This document shows, in pieces, positions 42,617-51,993 of a stretch of DNA of 64,000 bases. The stretch covers positions 2,528,597 through 2,592,596 of the forward strand of contig NZ_CP089468.1 of NCBI RefSeq assembly GCF_021233435.1, given 5' to 3'. How positions within the stretch are numbered: position 1 is the first letter of the stretch; every line of letters begins with the position of its first letter. The translations under genes were made by a program, and so were the position numbers. Source of the DNA: Halobacterium noricense. Its GTDB lineage: Archaea; Halobacteriota; Halobacteria; Halobacteriales; Halobacteriaceae. The notes under the pieces are model-generated. The model had not been told where the DNA came from and did not search any database. It saw only the letters and a list, made by a program, of their open reading frames with translations.

Positions 42617-43690
42617 ATGCTCGAATGCCGTTCCTGCGGTCGAACCTACGAGTCCGGGCCGGACGAGCCGTGGCGTTGCGAGTGCGGGCACGCGCTGGAC
42701 TTCGCCGAGCAGCCGCTGCCGGACAGCGACGAGCCGGACGTCGACCCTCGCGAGGGACTGTGGGCGTTCGACGAGTTCCTCCCAATCGGGGCAGAGGTGA
42801 CACTCGGCGAAGGATGGACGCCACTGGCCGATGCGCCGGAGTGGAACGCGCAGTTCAAACTGGACTACGTGTTCCCGTCCGGGAGCTACAAGGACCGCGG
42901 TGCGGCGCTGACGCTGTCGCGGGCGGCGGAGTTGGGCGTCGAACGAATCGTGGAGGATTCCTCGGGGAACGCGGGCGCAGCCATCGCGCAGTACGCCGCG
43001 CGCGCCGGCATCGACGCCGACATCTACGTGCCCGCGGACGCCAAGCAGTCGAAACTCGACGCCATCGAGGCCGTGGGCGCGACGGCGGTCCGAATCGAGG
43101 GGAGCCGGCAGGACGTGACCGACGCCTGCATTCGGGAGGCAGTCGGCGGGGACGCGTGGTACGCGAGCCACGCGTGGAATCCGGCGTTCTACGCGGGGAC
43201 GTCGGCGTTCGCGCTCGAACTCGCGGCACAGCGCGACTGGACGGTCCCGGACGCGGTGGTGCTCCCGCTCGGCCACGGCACGCTGTTCCTCGGCGCGTAC
43301 CGTGGATTCTCCGCGCTCGAAGCGGCGGGCTGGACGGAGTCGGTGCCGCGGCTGCTCGGCGTGCAGGCGACGGGCGTCGCGCCAATCGTCGAAGAGCTCC
43401 ACGGACCAGCAGAAGCCGGCACGAACGACGTCGCGGACGGCATCCAGATTCGGGAGCCCGCGAGGAAGGGGCAGATTCTGGACGCCATCGACGCGACCGA
43501 CGGCGACGCCATCGCATGCGACGCCGAAGCGACCGAGGAAGCACTGGATGCGCTCCACGAGCGCGGGTTCTACGTGGAGCCGACGAGCGCGGTCGGAATC
43601 GCCGGTCTAGAGGCGTATCGCGAGCGCGGCGTCCTCGATACGGACGACGACGTGGTCGTCGCGCTGACGGGCAGCGGACTGAAGCAGTAG
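42617..43690 (+). CDS. PLP-dependent threonine-synthase-like enzyme with N-terminal zinc ribbon
   Basis: A 357-residue fold type II PLP enzyme. Residues 1-25 hold a zinc ribbon (LECRSCGRTYESG, WRCECGHAL). PLP lysine is in SGSYKDRGAAL near residue 94, EDSSGNAGAAIAQYAARAG is the substrate loop and GHGTLFLGAYRG the phosphate region. It resembles threonine synthase but is short, so it may act on another substrate. It follows repeat element F. Confidence 0.82.
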   Translation: MLECRSCGRTYESGPDEPWRCECGHALDFAEQPLPDSDEPDVDPREGLWAFDEFLPIGAEVTLGEGWTPLADAPEWNAQFKLDYVFPSGSYKDRGAALTLSRAAELGVERIVEDSSGNAGAAIAQYAARAGIDADIYVPADAKQSKLDAIEAVGATAVRIEGSRQDVTDACIREAVGGDAWYASHAWNPAFYAGTSAFALELAAQRDWTVPDAVVLPLGHGTLFLGAYRGFSALEAAGWTESVPRLLGVQATGVAPIVEELHGPAEAGTNDVADGIQIREPARKGQILDAIDATDGDAIACDAEATEEALDALHERGFYVEPTSAVGIAGLEAYRERGVLDTDDDVVVALTGSGLKQ

Positions 43691-43692
43691 GC

Positions 43693-43908
43693 CTACCGCC
43701 AGTCGGCGAGGGAGACGAACGCGTCGTCCTCGGCGGTGACCCACGTCGTGACGAGTTCGTCGCCGTCGGCGTTCGCGGGGAACAGCGTGCACGCCCGCTC
43801 GCCGTCCTGCACTTCGACGTGCGCGGCGAGTCGTCCCGCAGCGGCCTCGCTGTCGGTCGTCTCGCTAGCGACGCCAACCTCGTCGGGGGTCCGGCGGTCC
43901 GGGCGCAT
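43693..43908 (-). CDS. Small haloarchaeal protein (DUF7511-like)
   Basis: A 71-residue acidic protein ending ERACTLFPANADGDELVTTW and VTAEDDAFVSLADWR. This C-terminal pattern recalls the many small haloarchaeal proteins grouped as DUF7511; assignment is from memory and moderate. Convergent with the PLP-enzyme gene, 2 nt apart. Function unknown. Confidence 0.6.
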   Translation of the reverse strand: MRPDRRTPDEVGVASETTDSEAAAGRLAAHVEVQDGERACTLFPANADGDELVTTWVTAEDDAFVSLADWR

Positions 43909-44000
43909 GGTTGCAGTTTAGGACGTGCTAGAATAAAGTGTTGTGGCTGCCTGTGAGAGTATGACAATCACCGAAAGCGAGTTAGCTGTCGGCTCGCAGG

Positions 44001-45263
44001 CTACCGCTCGGGGTGGGTAGGAGCGTTCCAGTCACCGCGAACCAGGGGTTTGGCGACGTGGCGGCGCGCGCACGGCGGCACCTCGTACCAGCCCACGTCG
44101 AGGTCGCGGTCGACGGGGCGCTCGACTTTCCCGGGCGCGGACGTCCCGCAGTCCCGGCAGCGGTAGCCCTGGTTCGCGCCCGCGCTCTCCATCGACGTGT
44201 CGCAGTCGGGGCACTGCGGCGTCACCGACTCCGTCTCGTCGAGGTCGCGGACCGCGAACTTCTCGAGTTTGAGCGTGCCGTCGCTGACCTCGCCGCAGAC
44301 GGTGACGCGGTCGCCGGGCCGGAGCGCTCGCACGCGGTCGCGGAACCGCTTGGTCGGCTCGAACGCCGCACACTCCACGCGAACGCCGTCGTCCTCCACG
44401 GGGACGAAGACGTGGCCACCGCGCCGCGTCTCAGGTTCCCCGACGACAGCCGCGTCCGTGCAGTACGCGCGACCGTCTTCGAGGTCAGCGAGGTCGGCCG
44501 CGCGGAGGTGCGCGTCCGTCCCCTGGTTCGTGACGAACAGTTCGCTGGCGTGCACGCGCTCGCTCTCGATGGCATCCGCGACCGCGGTGACCGTCTCGGC
44601 ATCGTCGCCACGAATACCGTAGAGGATGGGACCGGGCGTGTGCGGCACGCAGACCAACTCGCCCTCCTCGCGGTCGACAGTGTCCCACGCGTCGGGGTAG
44701 GCGTCGTCCGCGGCGGCGAACACGCTCTCGGCGTCGACGTCGCGCTCGGTCCCCCAGCGGTCGGGTGCGCGGTAGTCGATGTGTTCGCAGGTCCAGTCGT
44801 CGAACGCCGTCCACGCGCCCACGGCGGCGAGCGCGCCGACGACGCCGCGGCCGTTCTCCCACTGCGCGGTCTCGTAGCCGTGGGCGGCTGCGAGCGATTG
44901 TGCTTCCTCAGGGTCGAGGTGTTCGCGCATCGCGCGCTCGGCGAACTCGGCGACTGGCTCGGAGGCATCGGCCTCGGGCGCGACCACCACGCCCGGGTTC
45001 GTTCGGGGGTCGTCGACCTCGGCAACCTCGCCGACGACTTCCTCGGCGACCGCCAACCCCACTCTGGGGTCGGCGTCAGTGTGGACGGCGAGCGCGGCGT
45101 TCCCGCGCGTCTTGTACTCGACGGCGGGGTTCAGGCGCACGAGTAGCACGCGCTCGACGTTCGCGCCGCGGTCGCGCAATCGCTCGGCGACCAGGTGGGC
45201 GGCGTACGTCGTGCACATCCCGCGCTCGCGGGAGTCCGTGTCGTCGAGGGCGACGACCGTCAT
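44001..45263 (-). CDS. tiaS: tRNA(Ile2) 2-agmatinylcytidine synthetase
   Basis: A 420-residue TiaS. It places agmatine on C34 of tRNA-Ile2 so that AUA is read. The N-terminus VVALDDTDSRERGMCTTYAA is the kinase-like catalytic start, GNAALAVHTDADP follows, then an OB-fold (RPGDRVTVCGEVSDGTLKLE) and a C-terminal zinc ribbon (QCPDCDTSMES, YRCRDCGTSAPG). ATG at 45263 is the conserved start. Confidence 0.93.
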   Translation of the reverse strand: MTVVALDDTDSRERGMCTTYAAHLVAERLRDRGANVERVLLVRLNPAVEYKTRGNAALAVHTDADPRVGLAVAEEVVGEVAEVDDPRTNPGVVVAPEADASEPVAEFAERAMREHLDPEEAQSLAAAHGYETAQWENGRGVVGALAAVGAWTAFDDWTCEHIDYRAPDRWGTERDVDAESVFAAADDAYPDAWDTVDREEGELVCVPHTPGPILYGIRGDDAETVTAVADAIESERVHASELFVTNQGTDAHLRAADLADLEDGRAYCTDAAVVGEPETRRGGHVFVPVEDDGVRVECAAFEPTKRFRDRVRALRPGDRVTVCGEVSDGTLKLEKFAVRDLDETESVTPQCPDCDTSMESAGANQGYRCRDCGTSAPGKVERPVDRDLDVGWYEVPPCARRHVAKPLVRGDWNAPTHPER

Positions 45264-45372
45264 CGCCTCCGGTCTAGCGCCCGCGCGCTTTTCGCGCTTC
45301 CGGTCTGCAGCCCGAAGATAGTGGCGGCCGAATGACCGAAACCTCGGGGCAGCGCCGCCGTATCGGCACAAC

Positions 45373-45382
45373 GCATATATGT
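45373..45382 (+). promoter_or_regulatory. TATA box of the HTH regulator gene
   Basis: The string CATATATG lies 23-32 nt before the ATG at 45405, giving a leaderless transcript and supporting this start over the in-frame ATG at 45381. Confidence 0.6.
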
Positions 45383-45404
45383 GGCCGACGGCTTACACTC
45401 GTGT

Positions 45405-46367
45405 ATGTCACGGTCGGTACTCATCGAGAACGTCACCGCCATGCTCGCGGACGCGGGGTTCACGGTGAGCGACCGGTGTGCGACGCGGCCCAAGAGCTTC
45501 GATGTGGCCGCCCGCCGCGAGAAGGACGTCATCCTCGTGAAAATCCTCGGCAACATCGACGCCTTCGACGCGCCGACCGGCGCGGAGATGCGGCGGCTCG
45601 GCACCTACCTCAACGCCACCCCGATGGTCATCGGCCTCCGCACCCGCGACGAGGAACTCAAGCCGGGCGTCGTCTACTTCCGCCACGGCGTCCCTGTACT
45701 CAGCCCCGACACCGCGATGGACTTCTTCGTCGAGGGCGTCCCGCCACTCATCTACGCGGCGCCGGGCGGTCTCTACGTGAACATCGACGGCGAGGTGCTC
45801 GCTGACCGCCGGCAGAACGAGGACCTGAGCCTCGGCCAGCTCGCGAACGAACTCGGCGTCTCCCGGCGCACCGTCTCGAAGTACGAAGACGGCATGAACG
45901 CCAGCATCGAGGTCGCGATGGAACTGGAGGACCTCTTCGGCGGCGACCTCACGTCGCCCGTCTCGGTGATGGAGGGGGCGGAGGAAGTCCGGGACGCCGA
46001 CCCGACACCCGACGACCCCGAAGCCGACCCCGAGGACGTACCCGTGCTGTCGGTGATCGCGCGCGTCGGCTTCGAAGTCCACCCGACGGACCGCGCGCCG
46101 TTCAAGGCCGTCAGCGAGGACGCGTCCGGCGCGGACCGCCTGCTGACGGGACACTCGTCGTTCACGGACACCGCCGTCAAGCGCGCCCGCATCATGAGTT
46201 CGCTCGGCGCGATTACGCACACCCGCGCCGTCTACGTCGTCGACGAAGCCTCCCGGGAGTCCGTCGACGACACCGCCATCGTGGAGCGCGAAGAACTCGA
46301 AGACGTGCAGGACTCCGACGAGTTCCGCGACCTGCTCGCCGACCGCGGCGCGCAGTCCGAAGCCTGA
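45405..46367 (+). CDS. Archaeal HTH-type transcriptional regulator (XRE-like)
   Basis: A 320-residue protein of the archaea-wide putative HTH regulatory family. The N-terminal domain (about 1-120) has a nuclease-like core without an obvious full active site ([20 protein letters not shown]). The HTH follows at about 140-175 ([20 protein letters not shown]). The C-terminal domain is unknown. It likely regulates an unknown target set. Confidence 0.85.
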   Translation: MSRSVLIENVTAMLADAGFTVSDRCATRPKSFDVAARREKDVILVKILGNIDAFDAPTGAEMRRLGTYLNATPMVIGLRTRDEELKPGVVYFRHGVPVLSPDTAMDFFVEGVPPLIYAAPGGLYVNIDGEVLADRRQNEDLSLGQLANELGVSRRTVSKYEDGMNASIEVAMELEDLFGGDLTSPVSVMEGAEEVRDADPTPDDPEADPEDVPVLSVIARVGFEVHPTDRAPFKAVSEDASGADRLLTGHSSFTDTAVKRARIMSSLGAITHTRAVYVVDEASRESVDDTAIVEREELEDVQDSDEFRDLLADRGAQSEA

Positions 46368-46421
46368 CGCTCGGTCGGTCGAATTCGTTTTCGCGGTGAA
46401 AAGCGGACAGGGGAAGTCCCG

Positions 46422-46667
46422 TTACGCGCCGTAGGTCTCTTCGAGGTACTCCACGATGTCGTCCGACTCCGGCATCCCCTCGATGCCGTGGTCGGTGTCG
46501 ACGAGCACGGGGACGCCGGTCTGGCCACTGACTTCCTCGACTTCGTCGCGCTGGCTGTGCGAGCTCGGGACCTCGTGTTCGACGTAGTCGAGGCCGAGTT
46601 CGTCGAGTTTGGTCTCGACTTTCGCGCAGTACGGGCAGCCCGGCAGCTTGTACAGTTCGAGTGTCAC
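46422..46667 (-). CDS. Glutaredoxin family protein
   Basis: An 81-residue thioredoxin-fold protein with the CPYC redox site (YKLPGCPYCAKVETKL), the cis-Pro strand TGVPVLVD and C-terminal MPESDDIVEYLEETYG. In haloarchaea the thiol partner is probably gamma-glutamylcysteine. The start is GTG at 46667 (VTLELYKLPG), as the longer frame adds non-conserved R-rich residues. Confidence 0.88.
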   Translation of the reverse strand: MTLELYKLPGCPYCAKVETKLDELGLDYVEHEVPSSHSQRDEVEEVSGQTGVPVLVDTDHGIEGMPESDDIVEYLEETYGA

Positions 46668-46698
46668 GCCCGAAGGTACGGGGCGGCGACGCAAAGAA

Positions 46699-46762
46699 GC
46701 CGTGGATGCGGCGGACGACGCCGCCGTCAGGCCGTGGATGCGGCGGACGACGCCGCCGTCAG
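46699..46762. repeat. 32-bp tandem duplication over the NCS2 permease stop codon
   Basis: Two exact 32-bp units, 46699-46730 and 46731-46762. Each holds the palindrome CGGCGG-acgacg-CCGCCG. The second unit contains the permease stop (46759-46761). The glutaredoxin gene starts 32 nt beyond the repeat, so the stems may end the permease transcript. Confidence 0.9.
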
Positions 46763-48147
46763 ACTGCGGCGGCGAGCGCGCCGCTGGTGCGGACGTAGAA
46801 GTAGACGACGAACGCGAGCGCGAGCAGCCACTGGCCCGCGGAGACGTCGTCGTACTCGCCGACCGCGACCTTCACGACCGGGTAGGAGACGATGCCGGCG
46901 GCGATGCCGTAGCCGATGTTGTACGTGAACGGCATCATGAACACGGTGAGGCCGGCGGGAATCGCGTACGTGGTGTCGTCCCACGCGACGTCGGTGACGT
47001 TCGCCAGCATGATGACGCCGACGACGACGAGCGCGATGTGGCTGGCGTAGAGGGGGACGATGGCCGCCAGCGGGACGACCGCGAGGCTCGCGAGGAACAA
47101 CAGCGCGACGACGAGCGCGGTGAGACCGGTGCGGCCGCCCTCCTCGACGCCCGTCGCGGACTCGATGTACGTGGTGACCGTGGACGTCCCGAGCATGCTA
47201 CCGATGGTGGTGCCGATTGCGTCCGCCATCAACGGCTTGTCGATGTCCGGGAAGTTGCCGTCCTCGTCGAGGAAGCCCGCGACCTGCCCGACGCCGACGA
47301 GCGTGCCGGCGGTGTCGAAGAAATCCACGAAGAAGAACGTGAACACGATGAGCGCGAACGCGAACATGTCGATGCCTTCCGCGGGAGCGCCGACGAGCCC
47401 GTCGACGAACGCGCCCGCGAGCGGCGTGATGTCGTACTGTGCGCCGGTGAGGGTCGTCGTGAGCGTGCCCGGCGCGACGACGCCCGCCCACTCGATGACG
47501 TAGGCGGCGACCGTCGTGCCGAGGATGCCGACGACGATGGAGCCGGGGACGCCGCGGGCGTACAGCGCGAGCGTGAAGAAGAGGCCAGCGACGGCGAGCG
47601 TGGCGGCGGGGTCGGTCGCGATTTGGCCGAGCGTGACCATCGTCGCCTGGTCGGCAGCGACGACGCCCATCTCCTGGAGGCCGATGAGCGCGAGGAAGCC
47701 ACCGATACCCGCGCCGACCGCGAGTTTGACGGGTTCGGGGAACGCGCGGATGATGGCTTTGCGCGCGCCGGCGGCGGTCAGGAGGATGAAGATGATGCCT
47801 TCGACGAACACCGCGGCGAGCGCGACCTGCCACGGGATGCCGAGCCCGATGACGACGGTGTACGCGAAGAAGGCGTTGAGCCCGAGGCCGGGCGCTTGCG
47901 CGAACGGCCGGTTGGCGTACAGCGCCATCACCGTCGTCGCGACGAACGCCGAGATGATAGTGACGACCGCCAGCATCTGCTGGACCTGGTCGCCGGTGTA
48001 CCCCGGGATGGAGATTGCCTGGCCGAGCGTCGCGGGGTTGACGAGGACGATGTACGACATCGCGAAGAATGTCGTCACGCCCGCAAGCACTTCCGTTCGG
48101 ACGTCCGTGTCGTGTTCGTCGAGTGCGAAGTAGTCAGCGAGCCCCAT
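46759..48147 (-). CDS. NCS2 family nucleobase permease (AzgA-like)
   Basis: A 462-residue, 13-14-span transporter of the xanthine/uracil/adenine permease family. Marks are VLAGVTTFFAMSYIVLVNP near residue 24, GLGLNAFFAYTVV and a SATGVEEGGRTGLTAL segment shared with AzgA-type proteins. It imports a purine or pyrimidine base. ATG at 48147 (MGLADYFALDEH) is preferred over 48168 because the TATA-like site lies too close to the latter. Downstream of gfcR and pyrE. Confidence 0.9.
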   Translation of the reverse strand: MGLADYFALDEHDTDVRTEVLAGVTTFFAMSYIVLVNPATLGQAISIPGYTGDQVQQMLAVVTIISAFVATTVMALYANRPFAQAPGLGLNAFFAYTVVIGLGIPWQVALAAVFVEGIIFILLTAAGARKAIIRAFPEPVKLAVGAGIGGFLALIGLQEMGVVAADQATMVTLGQIATDPAATLAVAGLFFTLALYARGVPGSIVVGILGTTVAAYVIEWAGVVAPGTLTTTLTGAQYDITPLAGAFVDGLVGAPAEGIDMFAFALIVFTFFFVDFFDTAGTLVGVGQVAGFLDEDGNFPDIDKPLMADAIGTTIGSMLGTSTVTTYIESATGVEEGGRTGLTALVVALLFLASLAVVPLAAIVPLYASHIALVVVGVIMLANVTDVAWDDTTYAIPAGLTVFMMPFTYNIGYGIAAGIVSYPVVKVAVGEYDDVSAGQWLLALAFVVYFYVRTSGALAAAV

Positions 48148-48308
48148 TAACGATGCACGTTCGGGCATAACTACACCGCCCGCTTAAGCGTTGTTATGCA
48201 CGTTGGTAGTCCGTGTCTGTTGACGATGAAGAATCGTCCAGAAGATGCACGGTCGTGTCTAGAATCGGGCGACTGAGACGGACAGGGAGCAGCGTCGCGG
48301 TCGGAAGG

Positions 48309-49022
48309 TTATTCGAGTTCGGCGAGCGCGCCGACGGGGGCGTCCGTGAGTTCGCGGGCGCGCTCGACGCCGTCGTCGCCGACCGCGATGAGCGTGAACA
48401 CGCCGGTGACGTCGGCGTCCGCAGCGCCGGCGATGTCCAGCAGAATCTCCTGGGTCTCGCCCGACCGGATGAGGTCGTCGACGACGAGCACGGTCTCGCC
48501 GCTGTCGATGGCCGACGCGGGGAGGTAGTAGGTCAGTTCGATGCCCGACGCGAAGCGCTTGCGGGCCTCGATGAACTCCTCGACGGCGGTCTCCTTGGAC
48601 TTCTTGGCGTACGCGCAGCGCGCGCCGTAGTACGACGCCAGCGACGCCGCGAGCGTGATACCGTCGGTGGCGGCGGTGAGGACGACGTCCGGGCGCTCGA
48701 AGTCGAACGTCTCGGCGGCGACGGGCGCGACGAGGTCGAGGAACGACTGGTCGAAGACGACGCCGGAGTTGTCGACGTAGCCCTCGTCGTCGAGGCGGAC
48801 GCGCGCTTCCAGTTCCTCGCGCAGGAGGCCAGCGCCGGCGTCTTCGACGACTTCGCGGGCGCGCTCGGCGCTCGGGAGGACGTGGCCGTTGACGTAGCGG
48901 TTGAGGTCGCCCGCGGGGAGCCCGGTCTCCTCGGAGAGCTCGTCGTACGTCCGGGTCTCCTTCAGCGTGCGCAGCACGTCGACCGCCCGCAACTGGAGGG
49001 CGGCCTTCTCTGCTCGGTTCAT
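48309..49022 (-). CDS. gfcR: GfcR-type transcriptional regulator (HTH plus PRTase domain)
   Basis: A 237-residue protein: an N-terminal HTH (about 15-60, YDELSEETGLPAGDLNRYVN) joined to a phosphoribosyltransferase-like domain with the PRPP loop VLVVDDLIRSGET. In Haloferax volcanii the protein GfcR controls glucose and fructose breakdown genes; the same role is inferred here. It lies between pyrE and the NCS2 permease on the same strand. ATG at 49022. Confidence 0.85.
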   Translation of the reverse strand: MNRAEKAALQLRAVDVLRTLKETRTYDELSEETGLPAGDLNRYVNGHVLPSAERAREVVEDAGAGLLREELEARVRLDDEGYVDNSGVVFDQSFLDLVAPVAAETFDFERPDVVLTAATDGITLAASLASYYGARCAYAKKSKETAVEEFIEARKRFASGIELTYYLPASAIDSGETVLVVDDLIRSGETQEILLDIAGAADADVTGVFTLIAVGDDGVERARELTDAPVGALAELE

Positions 49023-49119
49023 ACGGATGCACACGTTTCCACAAACTTGAATATCCCGGAACTGTCGGCGTGCGAAGAAATCACAAACACGCTCATTCCT
49101 GGCGGCGCGACGCTCCGAA

Positions 49120-49641
49120 CTACTCGGCGTCCAGCAGGTCGCTGGCCGTCACGAGCGCCTCCATCTCGACGCCGTGTTCGGCGAGCAGTTCGCGGCCGCC
49201 CTCCTCGCGGTCCACGACGAGCAGCGCGCGTTCGACTTCCGCGCCGGCGTCGCGGAGCGCTTCGACGGCGTCGACGGCGGACTGGCCGGTCGTCGCGATA
49301 TCCTCCACGACGACGACTTCCTCGCCGTCTTCGAGGCGGCCCTCGATGCGGTTGCCGGTGCCGTACTCTTTGGCTTGCTTGCGCGCGATGACGTACGGCA
49401 CGTCGGCTTCGACGGCCGTCGCGGCGGCCAGCGGGACGCCGCCGAGCGCGACGCCGCCGAGTTTCGCGTCCGCGTCGAGGCGGTCGGCGAACGCTTCGGC
49501 GATGGCGCGCAGGCAGTCGGGGTCGGTCTCGAAGAGGTACTTGTCGACGTAGTACTCGGAGGTACCGCCGTGGGAGAGCTCGAACTCCCCGAATTTGACG
49601 GCGTCCGCGTCGCGGAGCAGCTGGACGAGGTTGTCGGTCAT
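49120..49641 (-). CDS. pyrE: Orotate phosphoribosyltransferase
   Basis: A 173-residue PRTase making OMP from orotate and PRPP. Seen are [37 protein letters not shown] and the PRPP-binding [17 protein letters not shown]. First gene of the block pyrE-gfcR-permease. Element G lies just before its start. Confidence 0.94.
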   Translation of the reverse strand: MTDNLVQLLRDADAVKFGEFELSHGGTSEYYVDKYLFETDPDCLRAIAEAFADRLDADAKLGGVALGGVPLAAATAVEADVPYVIARKQAKEYGTGNRIEGRLEDGEEVVVVEDIATTGQSAVDAVEALRDAGAEVERALLVVDREEGGRELLAEHGVEMEALVTASDLLDAE

Positions 49642-49689
49642 TACCAGAGTTGGCGGGCCACCCGACCAAAAGGGGTGCGATTACCAAGT

Positions 49690-49878
49690 CGAGACGAATG
49701 TGGTGGAGCATCCGCGAGTGAGTGGTTCGCAGAACCCGAGCGAAGCGGTTCACTGCGCGACCGAAGGGAGCGCAGGTCGACGACTGAGGGACGCGAAGCG
49801 GACCGAAGGAGGAGTGCTTTTTCCCCAAGTTTTTGCAAGCGAGGCGCGCTTCGCGCGCCGAGCGCAGGAAAAAGTGGA
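49690..49878. repeat. 3'-end dispersed repeat element, copy G
   Basis: Between carS and pyrE. Modules run GCATCCGCGAGTGAG, GAAGCGGTTCACT, CGACGACTGAGG, GGAGGAGTGCTTTTTCCCC, AAGTTTTTGCAAGCGAG, the hairpin GGCGCGC-ttc-GCGCGCC and GGAAAAAGTGG, ending at the carS stop codon. It closely matches copy F in reverse. Confidence 0.75.
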
Positions 49879-50424
49879 TTAGTATGGCTCGTTCTTCAGT
49901 CCCAGAAGATATGCGATGCCGTTGGTGACGACGTGGAGCAGGGGGGTGAGCACGAGGATGGCGACGACGACGTCGAGGGTGAAGGTGGCACCGAACCAGT
50001 CGGGGGCGGCGATGGCGGCGAGCGCGAGCGCGACGACGACGAAGTCGAGTTGGTCGAGGAGGGGGAAGGCAGCGCCGCGTTCGCGGCCGGTGCGGCGCTT
50101 GAGGAAGGAGGCGAGGATGTCGCCGAGTATCGCGCCGGCGGGGAGCGCGACCATCGCGGCGGGCGGGAACGTCGGGAGTGTGACGCCGAGCGCGTCGCTG
50201 GCGGCCGGTTCGACGGCGTTCAGGACGAACGCGAGCGCGACGCCGGCGAGCACGCCGACGGCGGTGCCGCGCCACGTCTTCCCGTCGCCGAGCACGCGCT
50301 TGCCGTCCCACGTGCGGCCGCCGTCGATGGGGCGGCCGCCGCCCGCCAGCACCGCGGCGTTGTTCGGCACGTACGCCGGCAGCATCACCCAGACCGCAGT
50401 CGCGACCGTCGCTACCAGACCCAT
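49879..50424 (-). CDS. carS: CDP-archaeol synthase
   Basis: A 181-residue membrane enzyme adding CTP to unsaturated archaetidic acid in archaeal lipid synthesis. Seen are [39 protein letters not shown] and the charged loop [20 protein letters not shown] with LLDQLDFVV, all typical of CarS. About five spans. The stop lies on repeat element G. Confidence 0.95.
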   Translation of the reverse strand: MGLVATVATAVWVMLPAYVPNNAAVLAGGGRPIDGGRTWDGKRVLGDGKTWRGTAVGVLAGVALAFVLNAVEPAASDALGVTLPTFPPAAMVALPAGAILGDILASFLKRRTGRERGAAFPLLDQLDFVVVALALAAIAAPDWFGATFTLDVVVAILVLTPLLHVVTNGIAYLLGLKNEPY

Positions 50425-50514
50425 GCGTGGGGGTGGACGCGGCCGGCGGAAAAACCCGCGGGTTCGGCCGGGGGAGGCGCGTCGCTTAAGGGACGTGACG
50501 CCGCAGATTCGGGT

Positions 50515-51354
50515 ATGATACCGCCCATCGCGAGTGACTTCGTCGCGGGTGAGACGCCCGCGGAGGCCATCGAGCACGCCGAGTCGCTGAACGCTCGCGG
50601 CGTCGCCGCCATCCTGAACCTCCTGGGCGAGCACTACGCGGAGCGGCCGCCCGCGGACGAGGACGCCGCGGCGTACGAGGACCTCGTGTGCGACATCTCG
50701 AAGAGCGGCGTGGACGCCTGCATCTCGGTGAAACCCTCCCAAATCGGGCTGGACGTCGGCGATGACGTGTTCGCCGAGAACCTCGCGGGCATCGTCGAGG
50801 TCGCCGACGAGCACGACGTGTTCACGTGGGTGGACATGGAGGATCACGAGACGACGGACGCCACGCTGAACGCCTACGAAGACCTCACGACGGAGTACGG
50901 TGGCCGGGTCGGTGTCTGCATCCAAGCGAACCTCAAGCGCACCGAGGCGGACCTCGAACGCCTCGCGGCCCTCCCCGGAAAAGTCCGACTCGTGAAAGGA
51001 GCCTACGACGAACCGAAGTCGATTGCGTACAAGCGCAAGGAGCGCGTGAACCAGGCGTACCGCGACTACCTGGAGTACATGTTCCGGGAGTTCGAGGGCG
51101 GCGTCGCCGTGGGCAGCCACGACCCGGAGATGATAGCGCACGCCCGCGACCTCCACGACGAGTACGGCACCGACTACGAGGTCCAGATGCTGATGGGCGT
51201 CCGGGACGACGCGCAGGTCGACCTCGCGGCCGACGGCGTCGACGTCTACCAGTACGTGCCGTACGGCGACAAGTGGTTCTCGTACTTCTATCGGCGCGCG
51301 ATGGAGCGCAAGGAGAACCTGTTGTTCGCGCTGCGGGCGGTTCTGGGGCGATAG
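50515..51354 (+). CDS. Proline dehydrogenase
   Basis: A 279-residue FAD barrel enzyme oxidising proline to pyrroline-5-carboxylate. Seen are [70 protein letters not shown] and the C-terminal [20 protein letters not shown]. The length is that of the single-domain archaeal form. No P5C dehydrogenase is next to it. Confidence 0.92.
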   Translation: MIPPIASDFVAGETPAEAIEHAESLNARGVAAILNLLGEHYAERPPADEDAAAYEDLVCDISKSGVDACISVKPSQIGLDVGDDVFAENLAGIVEVADEHDVFTWVDMEDHETTDATLNAYEDLTTEYGGRVGVCIQANLKRTEADLERLAALPGKVRLVKGAYDEPKSIAYKRKERVNQAYRDYLEYMFREFEGGVAVGSHDPEMIAHARDLHDEYGTDYEVQMLMGVRDDAQVDLAADGVDVYQYVPYGDKWFSYFYRRAMERKENLLFALRAVLGR

Positions 51355-51402
51355 GGCGGTCGTCTCGAAATCCCTATACGTCGGCGCTCAGTGGAACCCG
51401 GT

Positions 51403-51993
51403 ATGACCTCGTGGAAGCGGGACTTCGCGAGCGGGCTCATCGTGCTCGCACCGATTCTGGTCACGCTGTACGTGCTCTACTGGCTGTTCTCGCTCATCGC
51501 GCGGTTCTCGCTGCTGGCGACGAACGTCGACGACCCCGTCGTGGCGGTCAGCCTGACGGTCGTCATCTTCGTGTTGTTGGTGTTCTCGGTGGGCTACCTG
51601 ATGCGGACCGCGCTCGGTACGTTCGCCGAGGAAGTCCTGGACGACCTCATCAACCGGCTGCCGGGGCTGCGCATCGTCTACAACGCCTCGAAGATGGCCG
51701 TCGAGACGGTGCTGTCCGGCGGGGCCGACGAGTTCCAGAAGCCCGTGAAGGTCGAACCGTGGGACGGGATGCGCCTCACCGCGTTCAAGACGGGGAAGAC
51801 GACCACCGACGGCCGCGAGGTGGTGTTCATGCCGACCGCGCCGAACATCACGTCGGGGTTCGTGATGGAACTCGAACCCGAGGACATCATCGAAGTCGAG
51901 GAGTCCACGGAGGACGCGCTCACGCGGGTGTTGTCAGCAGGGTTCGGGGAGAACGAGCGCGACGTCCCGGAGCAGTTCACCGACGACGAGTAG
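51403..51993 (+). CDS. DUF502 family membrane protein
   Basis: A 196-residue protein with two N-terminal spans (about 10-32 and 48-68) and a cytoplasmic domain: RLPGLRIVYNASKMAVETVL, PVKVEPWDGMRLTAFKTGKT and MPTAPNITSGFVMELEPEDI, typical of DUF502. Function unknown. ATG at 51403, with a CTATACG TATA-like site about 25-31 nt upstream. Abuts ilvE at the stop codons. Confidence 0.88.
   Translation: MTSWKRDFASGLIVLAPILVTLYVLYWLFSLIARFSLLATNVDDPVVAVSLTVVIFVLLVFSVGYLMRTALGTFAEEVLDDLINRLPGLRIVYNASKMAVETVLSGGADEFQKPVKVEPWDGMRLTAFKTGKTTTDGREVVFMPTAPNITSGFVMELEPEDIIEVEESTEDALTRVLSAGFGENERDVPEQFTDDE

Noticed and set aside
42617-43690. Definite threonine synthase thrC
   Set aside because: The fold fits, but the protein is short and several PLP enzymes with a zinc ribbon share it; the substrate cannot be read from the sequence.
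49641-49838. Minus-strand ORF beginning MQKLGEKALLL
   Set aside because: It lies wholly inside repeat element G; such frames are translations of the dispersed element.
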